The notes beneath the pieces were generated by a model that worked only from the letters and a program-made list of their open reading frames with translations, was not told the DNA's origin and made no database searches. Shown here one piece after another: positions 7,817-18,515 of a stretch of DNA of 64,000 bases (position 1 is its first letter; each line of letters starts with the position of its first letter). The stretch is taken from positions 1 through 64,000 of the forward strand of contig NZ_FQUQ01000008.1 in NCBI RefSeq assembly GCF_900129215.1, written 5' to 3'. The position numbers and the translations under genes were made by a program. Source of the stretch: Pedobacter caeni (GTDB taxonomy: Bacteria; Bacteroidota; Bacteroidia; Sphingobacteriales; Sphingobacteriaceae).

Positions 7817-9247
7817 CTAACTCATTTTTAATTTCTTCTGAATGTCGTGAACGTAACCCTTAAACTTTTTATCCGTATCAATCAGGTCTTCGACCGTCTG
7901 ACAAGCATAGATGACCGTAGAATGGTCTCTTCCGCCAAAGAAAGCACCAATGGTCTTTAAAGATGATTTGGTATGACTTTTTGAAAGATACATTGAAATT
8001 TGTCTCGCCTGCACGATCTCCCGTTTCCGCGTTGGTGATTTCACCATATCTACAGGGACCTCAAAGTATTCACAAACCAGTTTCTGAATGTATTCCATTG
8101 AAATCTCCTTGGAAGTATTTTTAATGAAGTTTTTCAACATTTGCTTCGCCAGGTTCAGGTCAATATCTTTTTTATTTAAGGTCGACTGGGCCAGTAAAGA
8201 AACCATTGCTCCCTCCAGCTCTCTCACGTTGTTATCAATATTATGGGCTACATATTCTACCACCTCGTTAGGAAGTTCAATCCCATCGGCATACATCTTC
8301 TTTCTCAGGATGGCGATTCTGGTCTCCAGATCAGGAATCTGAAGGTCTGCAGAAAGCCCCCATTTAAAACGGCTCAGCAAGCGCTCTTCCAATCCGGCCA
8401 AATCCTTGGGTGCTTTATCTGAAGATAAAATTACCTGTTTACCAGATTGGTGTAAGTGATTAAAAATATGGAAAAAGATATCCTGAGTCTTTTCTTTACC
8501 TGCAAAATTATGTACATCATCCATGATGATCACATCCATAGCCTGGTAAAAATTAACAAAATCGTTAATTGTATTATTTTTCAGTGAATCCACAAACTGC
8601 TGACAGAACTTTTCGCAGGAAACATAAATGACCAGTTTATCAGGCATGTTTCTTTTGATCTCATTTCCAATCGCCTGTGCCAGATGCGTTTTACCTAATC
8701 CTACGCCCCCATAAATCATCAAGGGATTAAATGATGTCCCACCTGGTTTCGCTGCCACAGCATAGCCCGCAGAGCGCGCCAGACGGTTACAATCTCCTTC
8801 AATATAGTTTTCAAAAGTATAATTGGAATTCAGTTGAGGATCAACGGTGAGTTTTTTTAATCCGGGAATGATGAAGGGATTTTTAATGTCTTTATTTATG
8901 GACACCGGAATGGGCATGGACTGAAATTTGGCCTCTGCCCCGTTCCCATTGCTGGGCATATTGGTGGTATAGGGAGAACCGCTGTTTGAAGACTTATCCA
9001 CCACAATATTATACTCCAATCTTCCCTCGTCCCCCAACTGCTTTTTGACTGTCTTTCGGAGCAAACCAACATAATGCTCTTCCAGCCATTCATAGAAGAA
9101 TAAACTAGGTACCTGTATCGTTAAAACTTTGCCATCCAACTTGAGAGCGGATATTGGCTCGAACCAGGTTTTGAAACTTTGATTCGGTATATTATCCTTT
9201 ATGATTTGGAGACAGTTTTTCCATACTTCGGTACAAGTTTTTTCCAT
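7817..9247 (-). CDS. dnaA: Chromosomal replication initiator DnaA
   Basis: 476 residues. Domain I (about 1-80: EVWKNCLQIIKDN, FKTWFEPI), a variable linker, then the AAA+ domain with Walker A GGVGLGKTH (about 180-188), Walker B IIMDDVH, a sensor region LLSRFKWG, and the C-terminal DNA-binding domain with GGRDHSTVIYA that reads DnaA boxes. It initiates chromosome replication. I use the ATG at 9247 (MEKTCTEVW). An ATG two codons earlier (9253) is also possible. DnaA boxes occur just upstream. Confidence 0.96.
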   Translation of the reverse strand: MEKTCTEVWKNCLQIIKDNIPNQSFKTWFEPISALKLDGKVLTIQVPSLFFYEWLEEHYVGLLRKTVKKQLGDEGRLEYNIVVDKSSNSGSPYTTNMPSNGNGAEAKFQSMPIPVSINKDIKNPFIIPGLKKLTVDPQLNSNYTFENYIEGDCNRLARSAGYAVAAKPGGTSFNPLMIYGGVGLGKTHLAQAIGNEIKRNMPDKLVIYVSCEKFCQQFVDSLKNNTINDFVNFYQAMDVIIMDDVHNFAGKEKTQDIFFHIFNHLHQSGKQVILSSDKAPKDLAGLEERLLSRFKWGLSADLQIPDLETRIAILRKKMYADGIELPNEVVEYVAHNIDNNVRELEGAMVSLLAQSTLNKKDIDLNLAKQMLKNFIKNTSKEISMEYIQKLVCEYFEVPVDMVKSPTRKREIVQARQISMYLSKSHTKSSLKTIGAFFGGRDHSTVIYACQTVEDLIDTDKKFKGYVHDIQKKLKMS

Positions 9248-9441
9248 TGTCATAATATAATTTGTTGGTTTATTGCGACGAGAACAACACAAAACTCATG
9301 CTGATTCGAGATATCGAATATTCAAAAAATTATCAACAAAAAAAACTTAATTTGAATTTAATTGGCAAGCACCTAAACATCAGTAACATACCATAGTTAA
9401 CCTGAATTTATTGTGTGGATAACTATTTTTTAACATTCTTT
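9248..9441. other. Possible replication origin beside dnaA
   Basis: 194 AT-rich bases between dnaA and the mutase gene. They contain a perfect DnaA box on the minus strand (TTATCCACA, 9422-9414), a one-mismatch box TTATCAACA (9330-9338) and an A/T-rich stretch between. This could be oriC, an autoregulatory dnaA promoter region, or both. Confidence 0.45.
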
Positions 9442-10989
9442 TTAATACTCTCCAAAAACACTACGCAAGACATCAGCGATCTCTCCAAGGCTGGCATAAG
9501 CCTCTACAGCGACCAGAATATAGGGCATCAGATTTTCCGTTCCTTTTGCAGCAAGCTCCAGATCCTTCAAAGCTTTTTCCACAGCCGCATTATCCCGCTC
9601 AGATCTGAGCTTTTTCAGCTTGTCAGTTTGTATCGTCCGGATGGATTCATCGATGGTAAAAACATCATTGATTCCTTCCTTTTCCTGAGTGAATTTATTC
9701 ACCCCAACAATCACCCTTGTCCCTGCTTCGATCTCCACCTGATACTGGTAGGCAGCATCTCCGATCTCGTTCTGAATGTAGCCGTTTTCTATCGCGTTCA
9801 CTGATCCGCCCATGGCATCAATCTTATCAATATACAACTGAGCTGCAGCTTCGATTTCGTCCGTCAGGTTTTCCACAAAATAAGATCCGGCAAGGGGATC
9901 AACCGTTTCAGTTACCCCACTCTCAAAGGCAATCACCTGCTGTGTCCTTAAAGCGATTTTGGCAGCTGCTTCAGTAGGCAAAGAAAGTGCTTCATCGTAA
10001 CCATTGGTATGGAGCGACTGTGTCCCTCCAAGCACCGCAGCCATTGCCTGGTTGGTCACCCTGATGACATTGTTCAAAGGTTGCTGTGCCGTTAACGTAG
10101 AGCCTCCGGTTTGTGTATGAAAACGCAGCATTTGCGCCTTCTCATCAGTTGCACCAAGTTCTTTTGTGATTTTTGCCCACATTCTTCTCGCTGCCCTGAA
10201 TTTAGCAATCTCTTCAAAGAAATTGTTATGGCAATTAAAGAAGAACGACAAACGTTTTGCGAAGACGTTGATATCCAGCCCCTTTTCCAAAGCTGCATTT
10301 AAATAAGCTTTTCCATTGGCCAATGTAAAAGCAAGTTCCTGAACTGCCGTAGAACCCGCTTCACGGATATGGTACCCGGATATAGAGATGGTATTCCATT
10401 TAGGAACCTCTTTACTGCAATACTCAAAGATATCCGTGATGATCCTCATCGAGGCTTTTGGCGGATAGATATAGGTTCCCCTAGCCGCATACTCCTTCAG
10501 GATGTCATTCTGAATTGTTCCCGAAATCTGTCTGATATCTGCCCCCTGTTTTCTGGCCAATGCAATATACATCGCCAGTAAAATCGAGGCAGTTGCATTG
10601 ATCGTCATTGAAGTGGTGATCTTCTGAAGTTCTATTCCGTCAAATAATATTTCAATGTCTTTTAAAGAATCGATCGCTACCCCAACCTTCCCTACTTCAC
10701 CTTCAGACATTTCATGATCTGAATCGTATCCGATCTGTGTAGGAAGGTCAAATGCAACCGATAAACCCATTGTTCCCTGTTTAAGGAGATAGTGGTACCG
10801 CTTATTGGATTCCTCGGCAGTGGAAAATCCCGCATACTGACGCATGGTCCATAAACGCCCCCTGTACATGTCTTTTTGAATTCCACGTGTATATGGAAAT
10901 TCTCCCGGCAGTTCTGTTACCGGTTTAGCATTGGTATATATTTCTTTGATTTCGATACCTGAGGTAGTCGTAAACTTTTTATCTTCCAT
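9442..10989 (-). CDS. Acyl-CoA mutase, catalytic domain only
   Basis: 515 residues, matching the TIM-barrel half of methylmalonyl-CoA mutase: FPYTRGIQKDMYRGRLWTMRQYAGF, FDLPTQIGYDSD, SISGYHIREAGS (active-site His), FHTQTGGSTLTAQQP and NGYDEALSLPTEAAAKIALRTQQ. The C-terminal B12-binding domain of the usual 700-residue enzyme, with its DxHxxG motif, is absent. The enzyme must therefore pair with a B12 subunit encoded elsewhere, as in two-subunit mutases. The substrate may be methylmalonyl-CoA or a related branched acyl-CoA; sequence alone does not decide. Two bases separate it from the upstream membrane-protein gene, so the two share a transcript. Confidence 0.88.
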   Translation of the reverse strand: MEDKKFTTTSGIEIKEIYTNAKPVTELPGEFPYTRGIQKDMYRGRLWTMRQYAGFSTAEESNKRYHYLLKQGTMGLSVAFDLPTQIGYDSDHEMSEGEVGKVGVAIDSLKDIEILFDGIELQKITTSMTINATASILLAMYIALARKQGADIRQISGTIQNDILKEYAARGTYIYPPKASMRIITDIFEYCSKEVPKWNTISISGYHIREAGSTAVQELAFTLANGKAYLNAALEKGLDINVFAKRLSFFFNCHNNFFEEIAKFRAARRMWAKITKELGATDEKAQMLRFHTQTGGSTLTAQQPLNNVIRVTNQAMAAVLGGTQSLHTNGYDEALSLPTEAAAKIALRTQQVIAFESGVTETVDPLAGSYFVENLTDEIEAAAQLYIDKIDAMGGSVNAIENGYIQNEIGDAAYQYQVEIEAGTRVIVGVNKFTQEKEGINDVFTIDESIRTIQTDKLKKLRSERDNAAVEKALKDLELAAKGTENLMPYILVAVEAYASLGEIADVLRSVFGEY

Positions 10990-10991
10990 AA

Positions 10992-11522
10992 TTAAAATAA
11001 CTGATGAATATCCTTTTTAATCAGATCAAGGGTCAATTCGTAAGGATTGTCGGCAATCCCGGCCATGTGTTGCAGCACTTTTCTGCTCAGGTCTATTCCT
11101 GTCGAATGCTCCGGCAGGTCTTTCGCGGCATTACTCACCATCGCCAAAGTATCGTCCTTTAATTTCCGGATCACATTCCAGGTACTTTCAGTCACATAAA
11201 GCTGCTGCGTTACATTATGCTGATACTCGGCCCTGATTTCATTTAAGGCCAGCGACTGTAAATCTTTCACTGCAATGCCCTGATGGTGGAGGCGGAGAAA
11301 CAAATTCGAGGGATTAATACGCTCAATAAATACTATCAAACGTTCATGCGCCTGCAAACGTAAAGGCAAAAGCTGTGCTTTTTCGTTTTGTGGCTGACCT
11401 GCAGATTTTAACCTGAACCAGGTCTGAATATCACCTTTAACCAGATAATAACCAACAGAAACGGTAACTACTCCGGCGATCGACAGTGCTGCCGTTTCGG
11501 TTAATAAAGATTCTATGTTCAT
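10992..11522 (-). CDS. N-terminally anchored protein of unknown function
   Basis: 176 residues. One membrane segment (about 10-28, ALSIAGVVTVSVGYYLV) is followed by a soluble, mostly helical part with RLQAHERLIVFIERINPSNLFLRL and a C-terminal helix rich in Lys and Asp. I recognise the general look of a conserved Bacteroidota family that has no assigned role. It heads the transcript that continues into the acyl-CoA mutase two bases later. Nothing in it resembles a B12-binding subunit or a mutase chaperone GTPase. Confidence 0.65.
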   Translation of the reverse strand: MNIESLLTETAALSIAGVVTVSVGYYLVKGDIQTWFRLKSAGQPQNEKAQLLPLRLQAHERLIVFIERINPSNLFLRLHHQGIAVKDLQSLALNEIRAEYQHNVTQQLYVTESTWNVIRKLKDDTLAMVSNAAKDLPEHSTGIDLSRKVLQHMAGIADNPYELTLDLIKKDIHQLF

Positions 11523-11582
11523 TTCTTTGTTTGAATTCCGTAATAATTAGCGAATAACACCGACAAAAATGTACATTTTATT

Positions 11583-11590
11583 TATATTTG
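11583..11590 (+). promoter_or_regulatory. -7 box of iscA-like gene
   Basis: TATATTTG fits TAnnTTTG and lies 21 bases before the ATG at 11612. The -33 element is weak. Confidence 0.45.
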
Positions 11591-11611
11591 TTCTTCCTAA
11601 TTTTAAATAAC

Positions 11612-11965
11612 ATGAGTAATACAGTTGATACGGCATTTGCACCAGTTACCTTTACAGAAACTGCTGTAAAAGAACTTTTTAAGTTAAAAGACCAACAAGA
11701 AATCGCTGAAGACTTCGGCTTACGTGTAGGAGTAGAAGGTGGCGGTTGCTCTGGAATGAGTTATGTTTTAGGTTTCGATCAAAAAAAAGAAGGAGATCAG
11801 GAATTTATAATTGATGGAATTAAAGTGTTTATGCACAAAGCCCATCAGATGTATTTAATGGGAATGCAGGTAGATTGGCAGGATGGTTTAAATTCGAGAG
11901 GATTTACCTTTAACAATCCAAATGCAGCCAGTACCTGTGGTTGTGGAACCAGTTTCTCTGCATAG
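11612..11965 (+). CDS. Iron-sulfur assembly protein, IscA/SufA/ErpA family
   Basis: 117 residues. The three invariant A-type carrier cysteines are present: Cys46 (GGGCSGMSY) and Cys109/Cys111 (STCGCGTSF). Such proteins hold and deliver Fe-S clusters to apoproteins in the cytosol. The ATG at 11612 is preferred to one eight codons earlier, because MSNTVDTAF starts the conserved region and leaves room for the -7 box. It stands alone with its own terminator, away from other suf/isc genes. Confidence 0.92.
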   Translation: MSNTVDTAFAPVTFTETAVKELFKLKDQQEIAEDFGLRVGVEGGGCSGMSYVLGFDQKKEGDQEFIIDGIKVFMHKAHQMYLMGMQVDWQDGLNSRGFTFNNPNAASTCGCGTSFSA

Positions 11966-12017
11966 ATAGTATTCGTTCTGATGAACTTTATTTAGAGTTC
12001 CTTTGTAACATTATAAG

Positions 12018-12050
12018 AGGTCTCGTTGTCTTAACAACGGGACTTTTTAT
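12018..12050 (+). terminator. Intrinsic terminator
   Basis: A 10-bp stem GTCTCGTTGT / ACAACGGGAC (12020-12029 with 12034-12043, one T-G pair), a 4-base loop, then TTTTTATTTTT. It ends the iscA-like gene. Confidence 0.8.
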
Positions 12051-12083
12051 TTTTACCCTATAAAGCATTATATTTCCTAAAGA

Positions 12084-13316
12084 ATGACCTATACAGAGAA
12101 CGTAAGAATTGCCATCCAATCCATAAAGAGTAACAGATTACGTACGATGCTTACGGCATTGATCATTGCGATAGGCTTATCTGCTTTAGTAGGAATTTTA
12201 ACCACTCTTGACGCGGTTAAGAAAAGTATGACCGAAGCCTTTTCGAGTATGGGGGCCAATTCATTCACCATCAGAAACCGTGGTATAGGCATCCGGATAG
12301 GTGGAGGTGGAAAAAGACCCAAGCCTTTTAAAACTATCCGTTACGAAGATGCCATTTCTTTTAAAGAACGCCTAAAGACTCCAGCCACTGTAGCCATCAG
12401 TGTAAGCGCCAGCTTTGGCTCAACCATCAAATACGGAACAGAAAAGACCAATCCAAACATTAATATACAGGGAGTGGATGAGAATGGACTGAATTCTCAG
12501 GGCCTTCAGCTCGCGCTGGGAAGAAATTTCAGTCAGACAGAAACCCTCCAGGGCAGTAACGTCTGTATTGTGGGTAGTGAAGTAAGTGAGAAGTTATTTA
12601 AGGGACAGTCTCCAATTGATAAGGTGATAAACGTTGGTAACAACCGGCTCAGAGTAATCGGACTGTTGTCGTCAAAAGGCCAGAGTATGGGCTTTAGCGG
12701 CGATAGAGCGGTGTACGTTCCCTTGCTGAAAGCAAAGCTCATTAACTCTAATGCCAACCCTTCCTATACCATTACGGTAATGGTTCCTAGCAATGACCTT
12801 CAGGAAACGATTATCGGAGAAGCGACAGCTGAATTCAGGAAGATCAGAAAAGTTAAAATTACAGATCCGAACAATTTCGAGATCACAAAAAGTGATGCCA
12901 TTGCGCAGACACTGTTTGAAAATCTAAAATATGTAGTCTGGGGTGGAATAGCAATTGGCGGGATAACGCTTATAGGAGCTTCTATTGGTCTGATGAACAT
13001 CATGCTCGTTTCTGTAACAGAGCGTACCCGGGAAATCGGGATCAGGAAAGCAATCGGTGCAAATCCTGCCGTCATCAGAAAACAATTTTTGATTGAAGCC
13101 GTGATGATCTGCCTGATGGGGGGGGCATTTGGAATCTTTCTCGGAATATCGATAGGCAACATCATATCCCTGGCCATGGGTGGTGCGTTTATTATTCCAT
13201 GGCTGTGGATCTTTGGTGGCTTTGTCCTCTGCGTTCTGGTGGGTATCCTGTCCGGATATTATCCTGCAAAAAAAGCATCCAAATTAGATCCTGTTGAAGC
13301 ACTCCGATACGAATAA
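12084..13316 (+). CDS. MacB/FtsX-type ABC transporter permease
   Basis: 410 residues with four membrane segments: one at the N-terminus after AIQSIKSNRLRTMLTALIIAIG (about 22-45), then a roughly 230-residue periplasmic MacB_PCD domain (SMGANSFTIRNRG, VGSEVSEKLF), then three C-terminal segments of the FtsX domain with the coupling motif VTERTREIGIRKAIGA. MacB-like permeases do mechanotransmission in the periplasm, for lipoprotein, toxin or peptide export or as sensors. The usual ATPase and membrane-fusion partners are not adjacent, so they must be encoded elsewhere. Confidence 0.88.
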   Translation: MTYTENVRIAIQSIKSNRLRTMLTALIIAIGLSALVGILTTLDAVKKSMTEAFSSMGANSFTIRNRGIGIRIGGGGKRPKPFKTIRYEDAISFKERLKTPATVAISVSASFGSTIKYGTEKTNPNINIQGVDENGLNSQGLQLALGRNFSQTETLQGSNVCIVGSEVSEKLFKGQSPIDKVINVGNNRLRVIGLLSSKGQSMGFSGDRAVYVPLLKAKLINSNANPSYTITVMVPSNDLQETIIGEATAEFRKIRKVKITDPNNFEITKSDAIAQTLFENLKYVVWGGIAIGGITLIGASIGLMNIMLVSVTERTREIGIRKAIGANPAVIRKQFLIEAVMICLMGGAFGIFLGISIGNIISLAMGGAFIIPWLWIFGGFVLCVLVGILSGYYPAKKASKLDPVEALRYE

Positions 13317-13337
13317 CACGAAACACATTCCCATAAA

Positions 13338-13371
13338 AAAAGGGCATCTTTTCTAAAAAAGATGCCCTTTT
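13338..13371. terminator. Bidirectional terminator, ABC permease / rfbB
   Basis: A perfect 15-bp stem AAAAGGGCATCTTTT / AAAAGATGCCCTTTT (13338-13352 with 13357-13371) and a 4-base loop, between convergent genes. Confidence 0.9.
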
Positions 13372-13387
13372 GTATATCCAAACGAGA

Positions 13388-14443
13388 TTACCTACCCTCG
13401 TATTGAGTGTCGTAATAAGCTTTATAGTTTCCTGAAGTAACATTCGATAACCATTCTTCATTCTCCAGATACCAATCGACCGTTTTTGCCAGTCCTTCTT
13501 CAAATTGCAAGCTGGGTACCCAGTTCAATACATTTTGTAATTTAGAAGAATCAATCGCATAACGCAAATCATGTCCTGCCCTATCCGTTACAAAGGAAAT
13601 CAGTTTTGCCGAATCCCCTTCATTTCTGCCCAGCTTCTGGTCCATAATCTTACACAACAGATGAATCAGGTCGATGTTCTTCCATTCATTATGCCCACCG
13701 ATATTATAAGTCTCTCCGGTTTTCGCCTGATGAAAAATAACATCTATTGCCCTTGCATGATCTTCCACCCAAAGCCAGTCCCTGACATTCTCCCCTTTTC
13801 CATAAACCGGAACAGGCTGATTGTTTTTAATGTTGTTAATAGCAAGGGGGATCAATTTCTCCGGAAAATGATGAGATCCATAATTGTTGGAACAATTAGA
13901 GATCACTACATCCAATCCATAAGTGTCATGATATGCCCTTACAAAATGATCTGAAGACGCTTTCGATGCCGAGTATGGGCTGTGTGGATCATAAGCTGTA
14001 GCTTCAGTAAACATCCCTGTTTCACCTAATGCACCGTATACCTCATCCGTAGAAACATGGTAAAAACGTTTCAGGTCATAAGCTCCTTTCCAGTGCTCTC
14101 TGGCCGCATTTAAAAGGTTCACTGTACCAATTACATTGGTCATCACAAAAGCAGTTGGATCTGAGATAGATCTGTCTACATGCGATTCTGCAGCCAAATG
14201 AATCACTGCATCAAAGTTTTCCTGTTCAAACAATTCACTCATGGCAACAGCATCGGTGATGTCTGCTTTTACAAAGCGATAGTTAGGTTGATGCTCTATA
14301 TCTGTTAAATTAGCCAGGTTTCCTGCATAGGTTAACTTATCCAGGTTCAGTATTTCGTATTCCGGGTAATTGTTTACAAAGCGACGAACGACATGCGAGC
14401 CAATAAATCCCGCGCCACCCGTTATCAGTATTTTCTTTTTCAT
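13388..14443 (-). CDS. rfbB: dTDP-glucose 4,6-dehydratase
   Basis: 351 residues. NAD-binding TGGAGFIGSHV, then LTYAGNL, HLAAESHVDRSI, the STDEVYG catalytic Thr-Asp-Glu triad, YSASK (Tyr/Lys pair) and NNYGSHHFPEKLIP are all canonical for RfbB. It converts dTDP-glucose to dTDP-4-keto-6-deoxyglucose, the precursor of dTDP-rhamnose and other deoxysugars. The start at 14443 (MKKKILITGG) removes seven unlikely codons. rfbA, rfbC and rfbD are not in the window. It follows galE and an unknown gene, with a 113-base gap, so it may have its own promoter. Confidence 0.95.
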   Translation of the reverse strand: MKKKILITGGAGFIGSHVVRRFVNNYPEYEILNLDKLTYAGNLANLTDIEHQPNYRFVKADITDAVAMSELFEQENFDAVIHLAAESHVDRSISDPTAFVMTNVIGTVNLLNAAREHWKGAYDLKRFYHVSTDEVYGALGETGMFTEATAYDPHSPYSASKASSDHFVRAYHDTYGLDVVISNCSNNYGSHHFPEKLIPLAINNIKNNQPVPVYGKGENVRDWLWVEDHARAIDVIFHQAKTGETYNIGGHNEWKNIDLIHLLCKIMDQKLGRNEGDSAKLISFVTDRAGHDLRYAIDSSKLQNVLNWVPSLQFEEGLAKTVDWYLENEEWLSNVTSGNYKAYYDTQYEGR

Positions 14444-14556
14444 TGGAATATAATTGTTTTTCAAGGGTTATGAAGCAATCACGACCTTGTATTATTCACT
14501 GACATTTATTGTTTTCAATGGTATTCATGAGCTCGCAAACCCGGTTCATTTCATTA

Positions 14557-15123
14557 TTAAATTTCCTTAGGCAAGCCTAATTCTGCTGCTACAGCAGCTG
14601 TTTTGTAAGTATATAACTTTGTCAGCACCTCATTGAAACCGGCTTTCAGATCAAATTGAATATCTTCATGCATCTTTTGATATTTATTAAACACCGAAAG
14701 AACAGATTTTGCAAAATAGATCATGAGCTTTTCATTGAATTTATGCAAAGGAGAAAAAACACCCTCATTAAAATCAATTGGTACTCCTCTGAAAAGATGT
14801 ATCCTTAACTCCATCTCAGTGTTCAGATCTTTTGTCACTTTAAAATGATGGGTAATGCTTCCATTTAGCTTTCTCATTTTCAACAAAGCATCTTTTGCAT
14901 TCATCTTTCTGTTCGACAACAGTTCGGCAATTTCCAGATCAATACGATCTCTCAACTTCTCCTGCCTGTCTACCAGATCATGCTCATCTTCCAGCAATTT
15001 AAAATGCAAATGTTCCGTTAAGATCTTGTCTTTGGCGATCAACCTGAGCAAAAGCTTGTCCTTTTCCTTTTCAGGAAGGGATTTTATTTCCAGCTTAAGG
15101 TCTTTATGCTCGCTTAATAACAT
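14557..15123 (-). CDS. Charged helical protein of unknown function
   Basis: 188 residues, highly charged and helix-rich (EIKSLPEKEKDKLLLRLIAKDKIL near the start), with no signal peptide, no cysteines and no recognised domain. Its ATG directly abuts the galE stop codon (no intervening base), so its translation is probably coupled to galE. The placement inside a nucleotide-sugar block suggests a link to polysaccharide metabolism, but that is context only. Confidence 0.7.
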   Translation of the reverse strand: MLLSEHKDLKLEIKSLPEKEKDKLLLRLIAKDKILTEHLHFKLLEDEHDLVDRQEKLRDRIDLEIAELLSNRKMNAKDALLKMRKLNGSITHHFKVTKDLNTEMELRIHLFRGVPIDFNEGVFSPLHKFNEKLMIYFAKSVLSVFNKYQKMHEDIQFDLKAGFNEVLTKLYTYKTAAVAAELGLPKEI

Positions 15124-16146
15124 CTAGAAAGGGTTGTCTTTTAAATATTTTTCCCAGTTCCATGCAGAAGACATCATGACATTGATATCCAGCTCAGCCT
15201 TCCATCCTAAATCACGTGCGGATTTAGTTACATCTCCCCAAACTTTTTCAATATCACCTTCTCTTCTTGCACCGATGGTATAACTTAATTTTTCGCCTGT
15301 TGCTTTTTCAAAAGCCTCAATCACCTGTAATACGGTAGATCCGGTACCTGTACCTAAATTGAAGACCTCATAATTCGACTCCGCCTTATCACTTTCCATT
15401 CTTCTGATTGCGGCAACATGTGCTTTAGCCAGATCAACCACATGGATATAATCTCTGATTGCACTTCCATCCGGAGTATCATAATCATTTCCATAAACCG
15501 TAATCGGACCACGTTTTCCAATGGCAGACTGGGTAATAAAAGGAACCAGGTTTTGTGGAACTCCTATCGGCAGCTCTCCGATTAACGCAGTATGGTGTGC
15601 ACCAACCGGATTAAAATAACGCAGAGAAGTGACCCTTAATTCAGGAGTAACTGCACAGGTTTCCTGCAGGATCTCTTCTGCAATCTGTTTGGTATTTCCA
15701 TAAGGAGATTCTGCTTTTTTAACCGGTGCACTTTCTGTTACCGGTAAAACATCCGGTTGTCCATATACCGTACATGAAGAAGAGAATACCAGGTTCACCT
15801 TACTGTCAAATCCATTGATGATATTGATCAGAGAGTAAAAGTTATTTCTATAATATTTGAGTGGTTGTTGCACAGATTCACCCACCGCCTTAAATGCGGC
15901 AAAATGAATGACACCAGTAATGTCTTTATGTTTAGTTACAAATTCTTTCACTTTCAGCTCATCACATAAATCGAGTTCTACAAACTCAGGTTTCTTTCCT
16001 GTGATGGCTTCTATCTGGTTAAGGATTTTAGGATTGGAGTTCGAAAAGTCATCAACAATCACCACATCATATCCTGCATTGTAGAGCTCTACAACGGTGT
16101 GTGATCCGATAAATCCCGTACCACCTGTTACTAGTATTTTAGACAT
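15124..16146 (-). CDS. galE: UDP-glucose 4-epimerase
   Basis: 340 residues. Canonical GalE motifs: TGGTGFIGSHTVVEL (NAD binding), VIHFAAFKAVGESV, SSSCTVYG (catalytic Ser), YGNTK (Tyr/Lys), then RYFNPVGAH and GDYD-type substrate-pocket residues (YGNDYDTPDGS, RDYIHVVDLA). It interconverts UDP-glucose and UDP-galactose in the cytosol. Six bases downstream of uxs and zero bases from the unknown gene, so part of a tight ugd-uxs-galE transcript. Confidence 0.96.
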   Translation of the reverse strand: MSKILVTGGTGFIGSHTVVELYNAGYDVVIVDDFSNSNPKILNQIEAITGKKPEFVELDLCDELKVKEFVTKHKDITGVIHFAAFKAVGESVQQPLKYYRNNFYSLINIINGFDSKVNLVFSSSCTVYGQPDVLPVTESAPVKKAESPYGNTKQIAEEILQETCAVTPELRVTSLRYFNPVGAHHTALIGELPIGVPQNLVPFITQSAIGKRGPITVYGNDYDTPDGSAIRDYIHVVDLAKAHVAAIRRMESDKAESNYEVFNLGTGTGSTVLQVIEAFEKATGEKLSYTIGARREGDIEKVWGDVTKSARDLGWKAELDINVMMSSAWNWEKYLKDNPF

Positions 16147-16152
16147 TTTTTA

Positions 16153-17141
<989 letters not shown>

Positions 17142-17142
<1 letters not shown>

Positions 17143-18452
17143 TAGTCTATAAGTTTACGGCCAACACTGTTATAATAATAGCCTAAGTCGATCATTTTCT
17201 CCAGATCGTACAGATTACGTCCGTCGAAAATCACTTTATTACTCAGCACTTCTTCCATTCTCTCAAAATCAGGGTTTCTGAAAACCGACCATTCTGTAGC
17301 AATCAATAAAGCATCTGCATGTTGTAATGCTTCATACTGATCCTCTACGTAATTAATCTTTTCACCGATAAGACGTTTCACATTAGGCATTGCTTCCGGA
17401 TCAAAAGCCGTTACTGTTGCACCATGTTTAACCAATTCATCAATGATGTACAAAGCCGGAGCTTCACGGATATCATCGGTTTCCGGTTTAAACGCCAATC
17501 CCCATAAGGCAAAATGCTTGCCTTTCAGGTCACCTTTATAGTATTTCAGCAGTTTATCTACCAGTACCGTCTTTTGTTTTTCATTTACATCCATTACCGC
17601 TTTCAGGATCTGGAAATTATACTCATTTTCATCGGCTGACTTCGCCAGGGCCTGGACATCTTTAGGAAAGCAACTTCCCCCATATCCGATTCCCGGGAAA
17701 AGGAACCGTTTCCCAATCCTTGCATCAGAACCAATCCCTTTACGTACTGCATCTACATCAGCACCAACAATCTCACAAAGATTTGCAATTTCGTTCATGA
17801 ACGTGATTTTTGTAGCCAGAAAGGAATTTGCAGCATATTTTGTCAGCTCTGAAGAGCGTTCATCCATGAATAAGATCGGATTTCCTTGTCTGACATAGGG
17901 GCCGTACAATTCGGCCATCAGCTTCTGGGCTTTCTCACTTCCTGTTCCAATCACCACGCGGTCTGGTTTCATAAAATCTTCCACCGCTACACCTTCACGC
18001 AAAAACTCAGGGTTAGATACCACATCAATTTCGATATCAGTATGCGCTTTAAAAACCGCCTGTACTTTATCCGCTGTTCCTACAGGAACCGTCGATTTAT
18101 TAACAATGACTTTATATTCGGTAACTAATTTAGAAATGTCTTTTGCTGCGCCAAGGATATAAGATAAATCTGCTGCCCCATCTCCTCCCGGAGGAGTTGG
18201 TAATGCCATGAAGATGATCTGTGCATCCTTAATTCCATGAGCAAGATCGGTGGTAAAAGTCAACCTTCCCTGGGCAATATTTCTGTGAAATAATACATCA
18301 AGACCCGGTTCATAGATAGGTACTTCACCAGCTTGCATTTTCTGTACTTTGGCTTCATCTATATCTACACAAATCACTTTATTTCCTGTTTCTGCCAAAC
18401 AGGTACCAGTAACCAAACCCACATATCCTGTTCCAATAACAGCTATTTTCAT
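17142..18452 (-). CDS. ugd: UDP-glucose 6-dehydrogenase
   Basis: 436 residues. N-terminal IGTGYVGLVTGTCLAE NAD site, NKSTVPVGT, NPEFLREG, the middle helix with KYAANSFLATKI, the catalytic Cys in GYGGSCFPKD, and a C-terminal UDP-binding domain with LWGLAFKPETDDIREAP. It oxidises UDP-glucose to UDP-glucuronate with 2 NAD+. First gene of the leftward nucleotide-sugar operon. 63 bases separate it from divergent waaA. Confidence 0.96.
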
Positions 18453-18515
18453 ATATTAATTACGTTTTAATTTTAATGGAGTATCTTCGGCTAAGATAAT
18501 AAATAAACACACAAA

